Below, piece after piece: positions 26,551 to 37,990 of a DNA stretch of 64,000 bases (its first letter is position 1; every line of letters starts with the position of its first letter). Source of the DNA: Microvelia longipes (taxonomy: Eukaryota; Arthropoda; Insecta; Hemiptera; Veliidae); NCBI GenBank assembly GCA_018340805.1, contig JACMZG010001911.1:33049214-33113213 (forward strand), read 5' to 3'. The notes beneath the pieces are model-generated. The model saw only the letters and a list, made by a program, of their open reading frames with translations. It ran no database searches and was not told where the DNA came from. A program made the position numbers and the translations under genes.

Positions 26551-28305
26551 AGACTGGGAACATGATATTGGAAGGCTACGCTTTGAGATTCTATTTAACT
26601 TCATAGATTTAGCAAGTATTCTTTTAAAAAATCACTAAATGAGATAGATGGCATTGCGAAAAGTCAGATCTTGTTAACACTATTTTCAGAACAGATTAAT
26701 ATTTTAAACAGATCATAAACTACGTAAAGATGGGGTTCTTTACAATAACAAATGGTCGACAAAGGAAACAACTGCAACGCTAGGTGGCCACAACGGACAA
26801 ATGAGAAACTAACGAGTAAAATTTGCCCAATAGTTCAGCCTTTTTACTGATTGCACACCTACTGAATTTCTTTTTTTATATTTTGTACTTATAATGAGGA
26901 AAAAAACCAGGCTCACTAATTATATCTCAAAATCTTAAGAATTAAAGAAAAAAATCTCAAGTTGCTTTTGTTTTTTATATTTTAAATAATTCATTGTGAA
27001 CTGTGTTTATTTGTAAATTATAAAACCTAATAGCAGTTGAAAGTTACAGCTTGAGTCCTTAAGATTCTGAATGTACCATTAACTTAAACAAATAAGAACA
27101 GTTCAATAGTAATATTATATTAATTGATAATTTGGAAATCAGTTAAAATTAACACGCATTAGCTATTTGAACGAAAAGAATTTGGTCATAATTATGTTTT
27201 GACATTATTGTTAAAAATTCAGCAATAAATTGCTCTTGCTTAAGTTTTCTGTAAGCTGAGCACTGGCGTCACTTCTTCTTATTAAATTTTTTCGATTGTT
27301 TTAAATTAAATGCGCTATATGTGTGGTTCAAATGAGTGTGAATAACGTGAGCCGTGCATTGTATAACCTATGGGATAGATATGCACATTTTCTTCGTGAA
27401 AATCCGGAAAAATAACAAGTTGTAAAGTTAGTGCTCAGGTTATGTAGAGTATACATACAACGGAAAAGTAAGCAAGAAATTTTGGTGATCAAGAAAGCAC
27501 TCAGAATTTTTAATTTTAATGTTAATAACCAGAGACCTTAAAACAGAAGGACAAGCTACAAGTGATGAAAAAAATAAACAGTTAATTCGTCGTTTCTTTT
27601 CATATAAAAAGATTAAGACATCATAGTTACCACTTCAGTATAATTCGCTTTGTAATATGCAATTTCATATTAAAAAACTATCATAATTTAATTTTGTATT
27701 ACTTCTATTTTATTTAATAATCTATTATTCTAAAGAAATGTAATTTAAAATTGCTTTTTACAAGTGAAATAATTTAAGAGTTAAAAACTTGTTATTAAAT
27801 AATTTAATATACTAAAGGTTTAGTATTATAGTCGACATAAATGTCGGGCTCCTGTAAAATATTCCTCATATTACAAAGATAATAAGTTCTGCCATTCTTT
27901 ACTTAGCTTAAAACTTAATCCTTTTTGTTTGAAAACAAGAATAAAATGAAAACTGGATAGTGATAAAACTCCAAGTGAAAGAAAAGTTAAAATGGTAATG
28001 AAATAAAGAGAGAAATATACAAATTACAATAGTATGTAAGTTTAACGTCATATAAGAGGGTCTATGTCTATATTTAATCCGTAATTTTATTTTCATTTGC
28101 TGTAGAGTAAATAAGAATTTTATGGTTTAATGTGTAATTAGAGTAATTATAGTAGCCAACTACGTAGTTCAACATTATAAATTAAGCACACTTGGTAAAA
28201 AATTAAGTTTCATTTGTTACTTCTTCATCTTCTATATAAAATAAATTATTTTTCGAAAGGAAGAAAAACGCGGTAAAGTACAGTTATTTTACAGTAAACA
28301 ATTCA
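26551..28305. other. AT-rich DNA, one faint repeat
   Basis: GCATTGTATAACCTATGGGATAGATATGCACATTTTCTT at 27356 resembles 38278-38320 (GCATAACTAATGGGATAAATATGCGTTTATTCTT), so both are probably old copies of one element. No coding signal. Confidence 0.4.
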
Positions 28306-28420
28306 TTTTTTAGTCACCGAGTGGCCACTCAGCGCTAGTATCAGTTTTACGTCTTAACTACCCTCTCTAAGTCCGACAACCCAGACTTGAACCCTATTGA
28401 TGGCCTGAATAGCCTTCTTA
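28306..28420 (+). mobile_element. Possible SINE fragment with tRNA-like features
   Basis: GTCACCGAGTGGCCACTCAGCGCTAGTATCAG followed about 40 bp later by CCCAGACTTGAACCCT has the look of a degraded class-II tRNA head. Pairing is too poor for a functional tRNA. Confidence 0.3.
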
Positions 28421-28599
28421 TTTGCTGTAGAGTAAAAAAGAATTTTGTGGTTTTCATGAATAATTAGAGTAATTATGTTAGCCAACTACCTAGTTTAACA
28501 TTATAAATTAAACAAAACTTGGTATAATTAAAAAAAATGGTTAAAAATTAAGTTCCATTACTTAATTCGTTACTTCTCTCCCTTCTAGAGAAAAAAATC

Positions 28600-28690
28600 T
28601 TGTACATACCACGGGAGTAAATAGTCATTTATACTATTCCTTAATTTCTCTCCTCGGCTATGCCTTGGGAGTTAACTTGCTGGTTCCCTC
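28600..28690. repeat. rep-D fragment
   Basis: TTTCTCTCCTCGGCTATGCCTTGGGAGTTAAC resembles rep-D at 37110-37140. The CCACGGGAGT just upstream (28610) recurs at 36396. Confidence 0.45.
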
Positions 28691-29090
28691 AACTTTAGCG
28701 TCAGGAACCAACTAAAATCGCGCTTAATGAATCTGATTTCTTCCTTAGTACATAAATACACATTCATCAATTTCTTAACAGTATTGAGTGTAGACTTATG
28801 AGAACCCAGTAAATTATTATACAAAATAAGACACAAGATAAATAAAAAAAAACATTAAAACTCACCAAAAAGAAGATAGCAATATTAAACTGAAATCAAA
28901 ACAAAGGAAAAAATTAATTCATTTCATGACAAATAGTTATTAATAATGGTTTTGTAATGATATTATAATGATTACGGTCTCCGGGGCCCTGATAATACAA
29001 GAAAACGATTTCGGCACATTTACATAAGTAGTAGCATTTAAAAAAATCGTCAATTTTAAGTAATACTAAGGATAGTGAATGTATCTTTCT
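28691..29090. other. AT-rich DNA, nothing recognised
   Basis: No signal supported. Confidence 0.4.
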
Positions 29091-29460
29091 TGAGATAGCT
29101 TGAGCTTTACGTCCCTTCTGAAGGATGTGGTGCGCAGAATTTTTATCCCTCTCATAAAAATCCCAAAGACCCGAGCTGGGATTGAACCTGTTATGTACTA
29201 ACGCTACTACTATAAACTACACTCATTTAATCGTTCTTTATTCTCTATTTTTATTTTATAATCTAAAATCAAATGTGACAGAATGACATGTAAACAAGTA
29301 TATAGAAAACAAAACAATAACTAAATATGCATCAGAACCAGAATATATAAAATACAATAAGAAATATGTATGAACCCAGAATGTATGGAAAATTTGGGTC
29401 CATTCATTCTGTGATTTTGCAGCGTATCTTAACCACTACTCCACGGGTGACTCTTCACAA
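29091..29460 (-). mobile_element. tRNA-derived SINE fragments
   Basis: Two pieces on the minus strand. AACAGGTTCAATCCCAGCTCGGG (29193-29171) has a B-box-like core. TCACCCGTGGAGTAGTGGTTAAGATACGC (29451-29423) looks like the 5' half of a tRNA with an A-box. TTTACGTCCCTTCTGAAGGA (29107) lies beside the first. They do not combine into one foldable tRNA. Confidence 0.45.
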
Positions 29461-30390
29461 TTAACGTTAATATACTAACCGTATTTACTAAAAACCATTT
29501 AATGTTGTTAAAAGATTTTTAGCGAATTTTTATAAAAAAAAATATGCTTATGAGATTGTTGAGATGACGAAAGAGAAGGGGTGGAGTTGTTAGATTGAAT
29601 AATGATGAGTCACTTAATAATAATTTAATAAAGTTATTTCGTTATGAAGTTTTGGGAAAGTTAAAACGACTTTGTAACATCAAATAATTTCAATCATAAT
29701 AGATATTTAGATAAGCAAGATATTTAGACAAGTGACTTAGTATGCTGTATCCTTTTAGATACTAGTCAGCTTCAATTATCTGCATTTGAAGAGTTTCATT
29801 AGAAAGATAATACTGATGAAAATAGTACATGCTAGGATCTGACAACTCATATTTTAATTATAAATCTATTTGAATCTTAACATGCCAGTGTAATTTTATC
29901 TATTAAATAATATTAAGTCAAATTTAATTAAATTGAAACTCATATTTTAAAGTATTATTTTAGCTATTTGAGAATTGTAAGAAGTTGATTAACTTCAAGA
30001 CGAAAGTTATGTTATAAAATCTTACAATATTAAAAGCTTGTTGATAGAAACACGTGTTTTCATATTAATATAACAAACTTGTAAAATATACTAAGATATT
30101 TAAAACATCACACGTCACGTCTTACAAATTAACAGAGAGGAAGATGAAAGCAAATTTCCTCTTATGAAAATTGAGTTAATAGAGTAAAGAAAAATATTTA
30201 CTTTGTAAAATTTAATCCATGTTACTAACATTTAATAATAATCTTCCACATAATCTTTACACAATGCCTTAGGTAAACGTAAGGAAATCAGGAACAGTAA
30301 TTTTATATGAAAGGAATTACACCAAAAAACAGGAATACAAAAATGGATTGATAAACCAATTAAATGCAAAATAAGTAAAAATACAAAATT
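29461..30390. other. AT-rich DNA, nothing recognised
   Basis: No coding, RNA or repeat evidence. Confidence 0.4.
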
Positions 30391-30394
30391 TCCT

Positions 30395-30770
30395 TTAGAA
30401 TGCTTGTCTTCGTGCTTAACATTCCATTTCTCGTTAAGGTTCTGGTTTATGCTTTATAACTTGAGCAGGTACTCAATTATCAAGACCTACTCTTAACTCA
30501 TTTTTCTGTTTTTTTTAAAGGAAATGTGCCTAATTATTATTTGTTATACAAAACTACTGTGCACATCATTATTTGCACAAGTTTAAAGCTCAGTTAGTTT
30601 TTATCTTTAAAGGTTTTAGCGCATTTCTTTTGAAAAATACAAAAAAAATGTAAGTAGTGCTTAATAATTTAGTTACTCCTTAAGTTATAAAGCATAAACC
30701 CCCTTAAGCAAGAAATGTGTTGTTAAGCACGCAATCCAAGGAAATTAGCCCGACATGGCCAACGTAATAA
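30395..30770. mobile_element. rep-C fold-back copy
   Basis: The left arm (TCGTGCTTAACATTCCATTTCTCGTTAAGGTTCTGGTTTATGCTTTATAACTTGAGCAG) is mirrored by the right arm (CTTAAGTTATAAAGCATAAACC..TTAAGCAAGAAATG..GTTAAGCACG..CCAAGGAAATTAGCCCGACA). The central spacer is about 150 bp. Confidence 0.7.
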
Positions 30771-31278
30771 TTCTGACCATCGCGTCAGAATTATTTTGTA
30801 CGTACAAACTTCTATAATATAAATAAAACGATAAAAAATTATCGGCCTTACCAGGATTTGAACACAATGGCTTTGAGTACTTTGAATCATATTGACAACG
30901 GACCATTTTAATTTAACTGACAGGCTAAAAGAAAATCAAAAAAGACTCCCCTCTATGTTGTTACCAGCCAACATATTAGGTCCCCCTAATGTGCCTATAT
31001 ATTAGGTTCCCTGGCAATTGACTACTATTTTGTCGACTTTTTGGTAACTTTAAGTAGTTTAATTCACTTCAACAGTTTAGCACCCCAACAAACTTTAATT
31101 AGAACCTTTGGATTTGGGTCCATTCGACTCTAGGTCCGAGGTTCGACTCCTACCATGACGCCTATCCCATTAGCGAATTTTCCAAAGGAAATTTGCTAAA
31201 ATACATAAAATTATTCGGATATGAAATTAACAAAACCAGATTCAAGTATGATGAATTTATACAAAACTAAATTCAGTT
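30771..31278 (+). mobile_element. SINE-like remnants with two B-box motifs
   Basis: GTTCAAATCCTGG on the minus strand (30861-30849), and GTCCGAGGTTCGACTCC on the plus strand (31132-31148) followed by ATGACGCC and TTAGCGAATTTTCCAAAGGAAATTTGCT (31173-31199). The second block matches 13545-13608. AATAATTCTGAC..GTCAGAATTATT (30767-30796) is a small hairpin. Confidence 0.5.
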
Positions 31279-31279
31279 T

Positions 31280-31400
31280 CAGTTCAGTTCATTTTTTTAG
31301 AGCAATGTGTTTTTATCCATGATGTCCTACATCCCTGAAGATGCCTTCGACAGTGGAAGACAAACGTCGGATCCTTCATCAACATTGACACAGGAAGACT
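31280..31400 (+). repeat. rep-F copy
   Basis: TTTTTATCCATGATGTCCTACATCCCTGAAGATGCC, GACAGTGG and AACGTCGGATCCTTCATCAACATTGACAC are shared with 51370-51480 and 57090-57170. The CCTGAAGATG..CGAAACGT-like wording is frequent in 3' parts of insect retroelements. Confidence 0.6.
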
Positions 31401-31632
31401 TGACGAAAAAGCTAATTGTAAATACAAAACAAAGAATTTTAACTTGCAATATTTAGACGGTTATGAAATTTCTAGCAAAACAATGCTTAAATTTATACCT
31501 GTAACCTTGCTGGGAACAGGTGAAAAGGTAATAGAAACATTTGCTCTTTTAGATGACGGCTCGACATTGACTATGATGAAAGTAGACTTAGCTAACAGTT
31601 TGGCGTTGAAAAGGCCGGATGAAGATATTTGA
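31387..31632 (+). pseudogene. BEL/Pao retrotransposon aspartic protease fragment
   Basis: The frame open from about 31387 to the stop at 31630-31632 reads a linker and then LKFIPVTLLGTGEK, followed by ETFALLDDGSTLTMM and LANSLAL. This is the pattern of the retropepsin-like protease (DUF1758 type) of BEL/Pao LTR elements. LLDDGS is the catalytic D-[ST/D]-G motif, and IPV.L.G with one more beta strand precedes it. An intact element would continue into reverse transcriptase, RNase H and integrase over several kilobases. Here the frame stops after about 80 residues and rep-C DNA follows, so it is an isolated piece. It is not a host protease. Family call fairly sure; the clade within BEL/Pao is not. 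Confidence 0.75.
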
Positions 31633-31734
31633 ATGAAATGCGCTAAAACCTTTAAAATTAAACGGAAACTAAGTTTTAAACTAAATTAAATAATAGTGCG
31701 CAGTGCTAATTTTAGAGGCATAGTATTGTAATAT

Positions 31735-31945
31735 GAACTGGATAATTATGCGCATTTCCTCTAAAAAATACAGACAAAAATGATTTATGAGCAGTGCTTG
31801 ACAATTGAGTAACTGCTTAGATTCTAAAGCATAAACCGGAAACATAAGCTAGAAATGGGTTGTTAGGCACGGAAAAACGCATCCTAGAGGAAATTCGCCC
31901 GACAGGCGGATTACTGCGCCAGAAATGTATTAGTATAATATTCCT
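31735..31945 (+). mobile_element. rep-C right arm
   Basis: GAGTAACTGCTTAGATTCTAAAGCATAAACCGGAAAC, TAAGCTAGAAATGGGTTGTTAGGCACGG, GAGGAAATTCGCCCGACAGGCGGATTACTGCGCCAGAA: the well-preserved outer end of rep-C. Partial left-arm traces (GCGCTAAAACC) are at 31639. Confidence 0.65.
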
Positions 31946-32799
31946 TATTCTCTTAAAGTAAAGTTTTAAAAAGTTTAATTTTTAGGAAATCGTCTATTTT
32001 TAATGTCATATATGTTTATTGCTTATTAAGCAAACATTTTATTAACACATGGATATTTTTTCGGATATCAGATGAAGTTTTTGTCATTTTCTAGCTCTGT
32101 TAATGAAAAGAAAAAGGATATCGTGAAAAGAGAAAATTAGGACTATATAAATTCACAATGCATCAAGCTGTAAATATGTTAATTATTATTGCCAAAATTT
32201 ACCAATTCATCCCTTGTACTAATATTAGCGAATATATTCAGGTGTTAGTTTCATACCAATAAATATTCAATTTGCAGATTAGATATTGTATGTTCCACAA
32301 TAGACTTGATACAGTAGAGTATTCCGAATAAATTCCATTGACTGCAATGCATACAAATGCTTAATGCTCTTCACTCTGACAAACAAATTGAATTTAGAAC
32401 GTTTTATATGTTCACTGTAATGTTGCACGTATTGTTAGAACTATTCTAAAGCGTTCTTAACCATAGTTTTGGCAAAGAGTTAACTAGGGTGTCTAGATAT
32501 GGTCACGAATAACGGAAAAGCAGAGCCGCATAGAAATATCAATGATGATTGTTAAAAATTTTAAGCTAATCGAATAATTAGCGTAAGTTTTATTTTATTA
32601 ATGTGATTGTTGGAGGGATTCTGGAGATTCCTATACTAAGTAATGAGCTGGGTCTAAACAAATCTGTATGTTACAAGCCCAACCCCTTTAGGAAAAGCCT
32701 TTATCTTTGGAAAGATTTGACTTTCCAAGGCCTTTTATCGAAGGCACTTTAAGGCATTCACCTTAAAAATTTAAAACGAAATCTCATCAAAATTATTCG
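31946..32799. other. AT-rich DNA, nothing recognised
   Basis: CTTTGGAAAGATTTGACTTTCCAAGG (32703-32728) is a small inverted repeat. No gene. Confidence 0.4.
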
Positions 32800-33180
32800 T
32801 TTTAGATGTTTTTAAGACATTCAAAGTGGTTCTAATCATGATGTCTATCTGTCTCAGCGTGTGTATGTGTGACTGTACCACGACTAACTCCTACTTTGTT
32901 TATACTATAAAGTTAAAACCTAGCACAAAAAGTAACCTTAAAATCTAGTTTTGCTGCTAGAAAAATAAAAATTGTAAAGTTTCAAGTTCTCTAGCATAAA
33001 TACACTAGAAGCTACGATGATAACACAAACACACATTCAGACGGACAAATTTGTGAAAACACTCAGAAGGTATTAAAAACACCTGACAATTCCAGTGACA
33101 TCCCCGGTTTTGCTTTTTTTTTGCAAACACAATACTTTTCCTATATACCTACGGTATAAATGAAAAAAAGTAAAAACTAC
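32800..33180. mobile_element. Two rep-A ends in head-to-head inversion
   Basis: 32800-32945 reads in minus orientation (TTTTTAAGACATTCAAAGTGGTT..GTGTGTATGTGTGACTGTACC..AAGTTAAAACCTAGCAC). 32975-33180 reads in plus orientation (TTCAAGTTCTCTAGCATAAATACAC, GCTACGATGATAACA, ACACTCAGAAGG, TATACCTACGGTATAAATGA). A short unrelated spacer separates them. Confidence 0.6.
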
Positions 33181-33324
33181 AAAGCCAAGTATGATTACAG
33201 GTTTTTTTTTAATATAATATACAAGTATTACCGGTATTATTTCATTGAATGCCTATCTACTGTAATCATTTTTAACCTTTAAATAGCCTAACGCTATAAT
33301 ACCCAGCCACTATTACTTTATCAT

Positions 33325-33850
33325 TTACTCTTCTGTTTACTTCTATTACTTTACTATTTACTCTTCTGTTAACTTCTATTACTTTACTATTTACTCTTCT
33401 GTTTACTTCTATTACTTACTATTTATTTACTATTATCTTACTATTTACTCTTCTGGTTTACTTCTAATTACTTTACTATTTACTCTTCTGTTCCTTCTAT
33501 TACTTTACTCTTCTATTTACTCTGTACTTTACTACTACTTTTTATTTACTTTCTATTTACTCTTCTATTACTTCTATTTACTTTACTCTCTATTTACTTC
33601 TTTACTTACACTTCTTTTACTGCTACTTTTACTTTCTTACTTTTACTATTTACCCTCTATTGCTTTACTTTCCTATTTACTTCAATTACTTTACTATTTA
33701 CTCTTCTATTTACTACTGTTACTTTACTCTTTTATTTACTTCTATTACTTTACTATTTACACTATTATTTTCTTCTATTACTTTACTATTTAATCTTCTA
33801 TTTTCTTCTATTACTTTACTATTTACTTTTCTATTACTTCTAATAGAAGT
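33325..33850. repeat. Imperfect TTTACTATTTACTCTTCTG repeat tract
   Basis: Over 500 bp of variants of TACTTTACTATTTACTCTTCTGTTTACTTCTAT with the unit length drifting around 30-33 bp. The plus strand is almost devoid of G. The 86-codon frame at 33660-33920 is a repeat by-product. Confidence 0.9.
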
Positions 33851-35904
33851 AAATATTAATAAAACATTTTTGCAACAAGGCAAGAAAGGAAACATTACTG
33901 AGACATACTATTTTTATTAGCCTCATCTTCGCTTTTGCAAGTAATTTTTATAGGGCTTTCCTTGCCTTAAACTTGCGGGCTACATTTATAACTAGTAAGT
34001 AAAGTTCCATATTTCAGCCATAAATTAAATATGTCATTTAAATGACTTTTACCGTTGTAATTCAAATATCTCAAAAATGTAATTTCTGAAAAAAATAAAG
34101 TAGTATATTGTACATTTTATTTACTTTGTACTTGTAGTACAAGACTGCCAAGAAATTAACAGCCAGTTGTGGGCAAACAGTTAAACATAGCTGTTTTCAC
34201 AAAATAGATAATCTTCATATCTTTCTTAAGCCATAAGATTTATCGCCCTACTAGATGGTTGCTTTCTTTTTTATTCTTAGATCGACGTAGCGAGACTGAA
34301 GCGATTACAAGCCAGACGCTGGGTTAATTTTTCTTTCTGAGCTTAGCAAGTCCAAAGTAATTTAGCCTTACACTTGCGTACAGCATGCAATGTAAATTAC
34401 TGACACATCCGGAACCCAATTTGTCAGAATGTCCTTATGATAGTGAGAATTCGAAAACTAATTAAAACTTTGCTTTTATTTAATTATTTAATTTTTATAT
34501 ATTTTCATATTATTACAACTCTAAGACTATTTTACAAAAACAACTGAAATCACTTTTCACAATGCAGCCGGACGAAGCAATTACTTTTTTGTACAAAGAG
34601 ACGTCATTTAATGGATGTAATAAATGCATAGTTAAATTTTACTGCTTGAAATGCGATATTATTAGATCAAAAGAAAACACAATTTTCAGTAAATTCAATC
34701 TATATCGTAAAACTTAACTATGTTAGTTTAATTCTAAACCTATTCTAGAATGCTTACAAAAACAAGTTTAATCGCTAAAGGAACAAAAGATAAAAGGTAA
34801 GTAAAATTTTATAACTTGCCTACCAAACCCAAGGGTCTTTTTGGAAAGAAGCCAAATTTTCTGTTTTAACTTTCATGGCATTTTGCTTTATTAGCAGAAT
34901 TATAATAGATTTTTATATCCTTGACCTCATTGAATATTAAAGCGACACCTTTCTTTAAAACAAAATAAACTATGCAAAAACATTTACATCTTTGTAGAGG
35001 GAGAAAAGTGACACAAATCCGAGAATGAATTCATAGAGAGAGATGTAAATACCGGGAATATAATATCTTTTATTTCCACAGCAACTATTATACAGAATTA
35101 GCCCAGTTGTCGTTTAAGGTTCGTAAATTCGAAGTAACAAATTCAATCCACACTGAGGACGCACACTTTTGACAATTTATTAATAAGTAGTTTATTTGTA
35201 GTTTATTATTTAGAAACGCGGTTTATTATTTATTTACTGCGGTACCTTTCTGCCCCACCAAGTTAAAAAGAAAAGTTTAAATACCCCGCTAAGTCAATAA
35301 AAAAAGTCAAAAACCTAAGTTGCTAGAGTACGCAACAAAGTCCAGTCTTGAGAGTACGTAGCGTGAAAACGGTTAAAGGTACATAAATAAGAATATAATA
35401 TCATTAAAGGGCGTGTCTTGTAGATCAAAAATAAAAAAAATAAAAGTTCATACAAATTGGCCAAATATAAATAGAGAAAAATAGGTTTAAAAATTATATT
35501 TTGACGATTTCTTTCCAGCACTTTTTGTTGACGCACCTACATCCTACAAAACGATTTGTCTTATGCCCGTGTGCATTCCTACCTGATAAAATTTCAAATT
35601 TGACATTCCTACGCTGAACGCGTAGCGAAAAACAAAGCTAGCGAACGGTACTATTAGCTTTATCTAAAACATTCTTACTTCTTTGCCTAATACATTGAAC
35701 ACTCGTCCAACCATTAGGAGCCGTGACGTCTTACCAAAAACTACTCGCGTGGTCATGCTAAATCTTTGGTCCAAAAAAGTGAGTTGTGAAATATACTTTT
35801 CTGCCCTGCCAAGTCATATCTTTTTTAGTTGGAGACAATCATCGGCCTTATTTAAGTTAAGATTATTTAAGTTTATTTAACTTGCAAAATCACTCACAAT
35901 TATA
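33851..35904. other. AT-rich DNA, no gene supported
   Basis: Traces of the rep-A motif occur at 34283 (GTAGCGAGACTGAAGCGA), 34346 (TTAGCAAGTCC) and 35611 (CTGAACGCGTAGCG). Open frames (73, 65 codons) have no domain. Confidence 0.4.
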
Positions 35905-35910
35905 ATGATT

Positions 35911-35993
35911 CTAAAAGTAGAATCATCATCATTGATGATGATTCTACTATTAGAAATCTTAACGAACATGATAATAGTGTCATGTTCGTTAAG
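35911..35993. repeat. Two adjacent tight hairpins
   Basis: Hairpin 1 (35911-35953) has 21-bp arms with one mismatch and a 1-nt loop (CTAAAAGTAGAATCATCATCA / TGATGATGATTCTACTATTAG). Hairpin 2 (35958-35993) has perfect 14-bp arms CTTAACGAACATGA / TCATGTTCGTTAAG and an 8-nt loop. The arms are unrelated to each other. Confidence 0.9.
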
Positions 35994-37039
35994 CATTATG
36001 AAATACACATTTTCAAATTCGTTGCGGCTCCTACTATATACTAAACTAATTCAGATGGCTTTAATCTCATCTTGCCCCCCAAAAAGTGAAAATCATAAAC
36101 AGTTTAGCATAACCTTAACAGACCAGAAATTATGTAGGGTCAAGGAATTTGAATTAAAAAAACTCATAAAATCCCTTTACAATCGTATTAAGGAATAGCA
36201 AAAATCTAAATTCATTTTTAAGGTTTAACAGAGATTAGAACAAATGAACAGAGGTTAGTTCTTGGAGCAAATTTCAATATTTTTGGGTAGAAAAAATATC
36301 GACTTTATGTCAATTTTAAACCCTTTTCAAAAGTAAAGGGTTTACTCTAGTATGAAATTGGTTACAAGCTAGGAGTTTATATAAAAAAATAAAGCCACGG
36401 GAGTGAATAAAAAGAATAACTTAATATTCCTTCCATCTCAAGGCTAACAGTAATCCTTAAAAAATATAAACTGTATAATTAAATATACAGTATTAACTGG
36501 AAGCCTCACTTTACTCATATGAACAAATAAATGGGCTCTTTCATTGTTAAACAAAAGTTTGCATTGAGAAAAAGATGATTTTGACGTATATAAGCATCTA
36601 AAAGAAAAGATAATGAATTTTATCTACTCCTTGTATTGTATGTTCTACTTACAGTCTTGTTACCTCACACTGTAAATGTACTTTTACTCCCTAGGGAGGA
36701 AAAGTGAAAGTTTTGCCAACTTGACCGAATTTTTTAGTAAACTTTTTAGGAATTTTAGGAAATTTTAGGATTTTTTTCGGTGTTATGTTGGTACTACGGG
36801 TAGAATATACAATATACACACGCTAATGTTTAAATTACAAATATAGTATTACACATTATTCTATTGACAGCTTACAATAAAATAATGTGGAGATAGTGGC
36901 TTTATTCTCTCTTCATCAGAGTAATTGACATGGAAAGAATAAACTAAACTAACACAATAACAATTAAGGAGCTGAAGAATATATTAATAGTTGTTAGTAT
37001 TAGTTCTCTAGTCGTAAAAAAGATTTAATATGCAACCAG
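35994..37039. other. AT-rich DNA, nothing recognised
   Basis: ACTCCCTAGGGAGGAAAAGTG (36687-36707) is a short palindrome reminiscent of rep-D. AAAGAGCC.. frames have no domain. Confidence 0.4.
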
Positions 37040-37265
37040 GGATGAAAGTTTTCAGCTCTCGTATTATCTCCCTCGTCAAGCCTCGGGAGCCAAAATGTTA
37101 GCTAACTTCCTCGGCAAGCCTCGGGAGCTGACTAGTTTATCTCCCTCGGCCTACTGGCTTCGTGACCTTTGAGAGATGAAGTTTCCTCCTTCGGCGCTGC
37201 CTTAGGACGAAACTTTAACTTGAGCTGTAAAACTTACTTTCATCCCTTGTTCCATTAATAACTAT
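37040..37265. repeat. rep-D copy with internal triplication
   Basis: ATCTCCCTCGTCAAGCCTCGGGAGC (37066), CTTCCTCGGCAAGCCTCGGGAGC (37105) and ATCTCCCTCGGCCTACTGGC (37139) are three related units. They are followed by CTCCTTCGGCGCTGCCTTAGGACGAAACTT and GAGCTGTAAAACTTACTTTCATCCC as in 14600-14700. Each core is a partial hairpin (CCTCGG..CC-GAGG). Confidence 0.65.
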
Positions 37266-37859
37266 ATTTTAACAAGATTATTCATAGCCAAAATCAATCT
37301 TAGCAATGTCAATCCAAGCCAAGATTGACATTGAGTTGATTCTATATTAAAATCTTATAACTTATTAATAGATAATAAAGGTCAAAAATATAAAATATGA
37401 CACCTTGAACAAGGTGAAAATGCCAAATATTTTTAAATTTATTAAAAAGATTGGGTAATACACTTTGGTCGCAGAGAAAATAGGGTTTGTCGTAGACAGC
37501 CGCTCCACTCAATAAGAATAATAAAAATTGTTATTATTCTCTTATATATATATATGTATTATCAAATAACGTAAAAACTAAAAGTCGAACAGCAATGGAC
37601 ATTCCAGAACTAATTTATTGTGGGCTTTGCTATCTGAGAATATAGCGAAAAGCAGTAAAAAAAATTACAGGCCGTCAAAATTTTAAAACGTAACGGTCAA
37701 TACTTGGTATATGGCGACCAATATTAAACTGAAAATTTGTAGATCTATGTACATTTATGTCAAATGTCAATTCGATTACATAACTTACAATTTTATTTTT
37801 TTTTTTAATTTTGGCGACAGTCTAAAAAATATCAACTTCTGGAGAGCACAAATAGACCA
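37266..37859. other. AT-rich DNA with one hairpin
   Basis: ATCAATCTTAGCAATGTCAATC and GATTGACATTGAGTTGAT (37292-37345) form an imperfect inverted repeat. No gene. Confidence 0.5.
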
Positions 37860-37990
37860 TTTTTATGCCTAGTTTCAACTCTTTAGCATAAACACAGCTG
37901 GGGTTATGCGTGACACATACAGACAGACACACAAACAAAAACACAGAAAGCATGATGAAAATCACTTAAAACTTAATGAACTAAATTGGG
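37860..37990 (+). mobile_element. rep-A fragment
   Basis: AGTTTCAACTCTTTAGCATAAACACAGC, then GACAGACACACAAACAAAAACACAG: the middle block of rep-A. Confidence 0.55.

Noticed and set aside
29165..29230. Possible tRNA gene on the minus strand
   Set aside because: A B-box-like core is present, but acceptor and D stems cannot be formed.
31444..31632. Host aspartic protease gene
   Set aside because: The LLDDGS context and IPVTL..G lead-in fit BEL/Pao retrotransposons, and the frame ends abruptly in repeat DNA.
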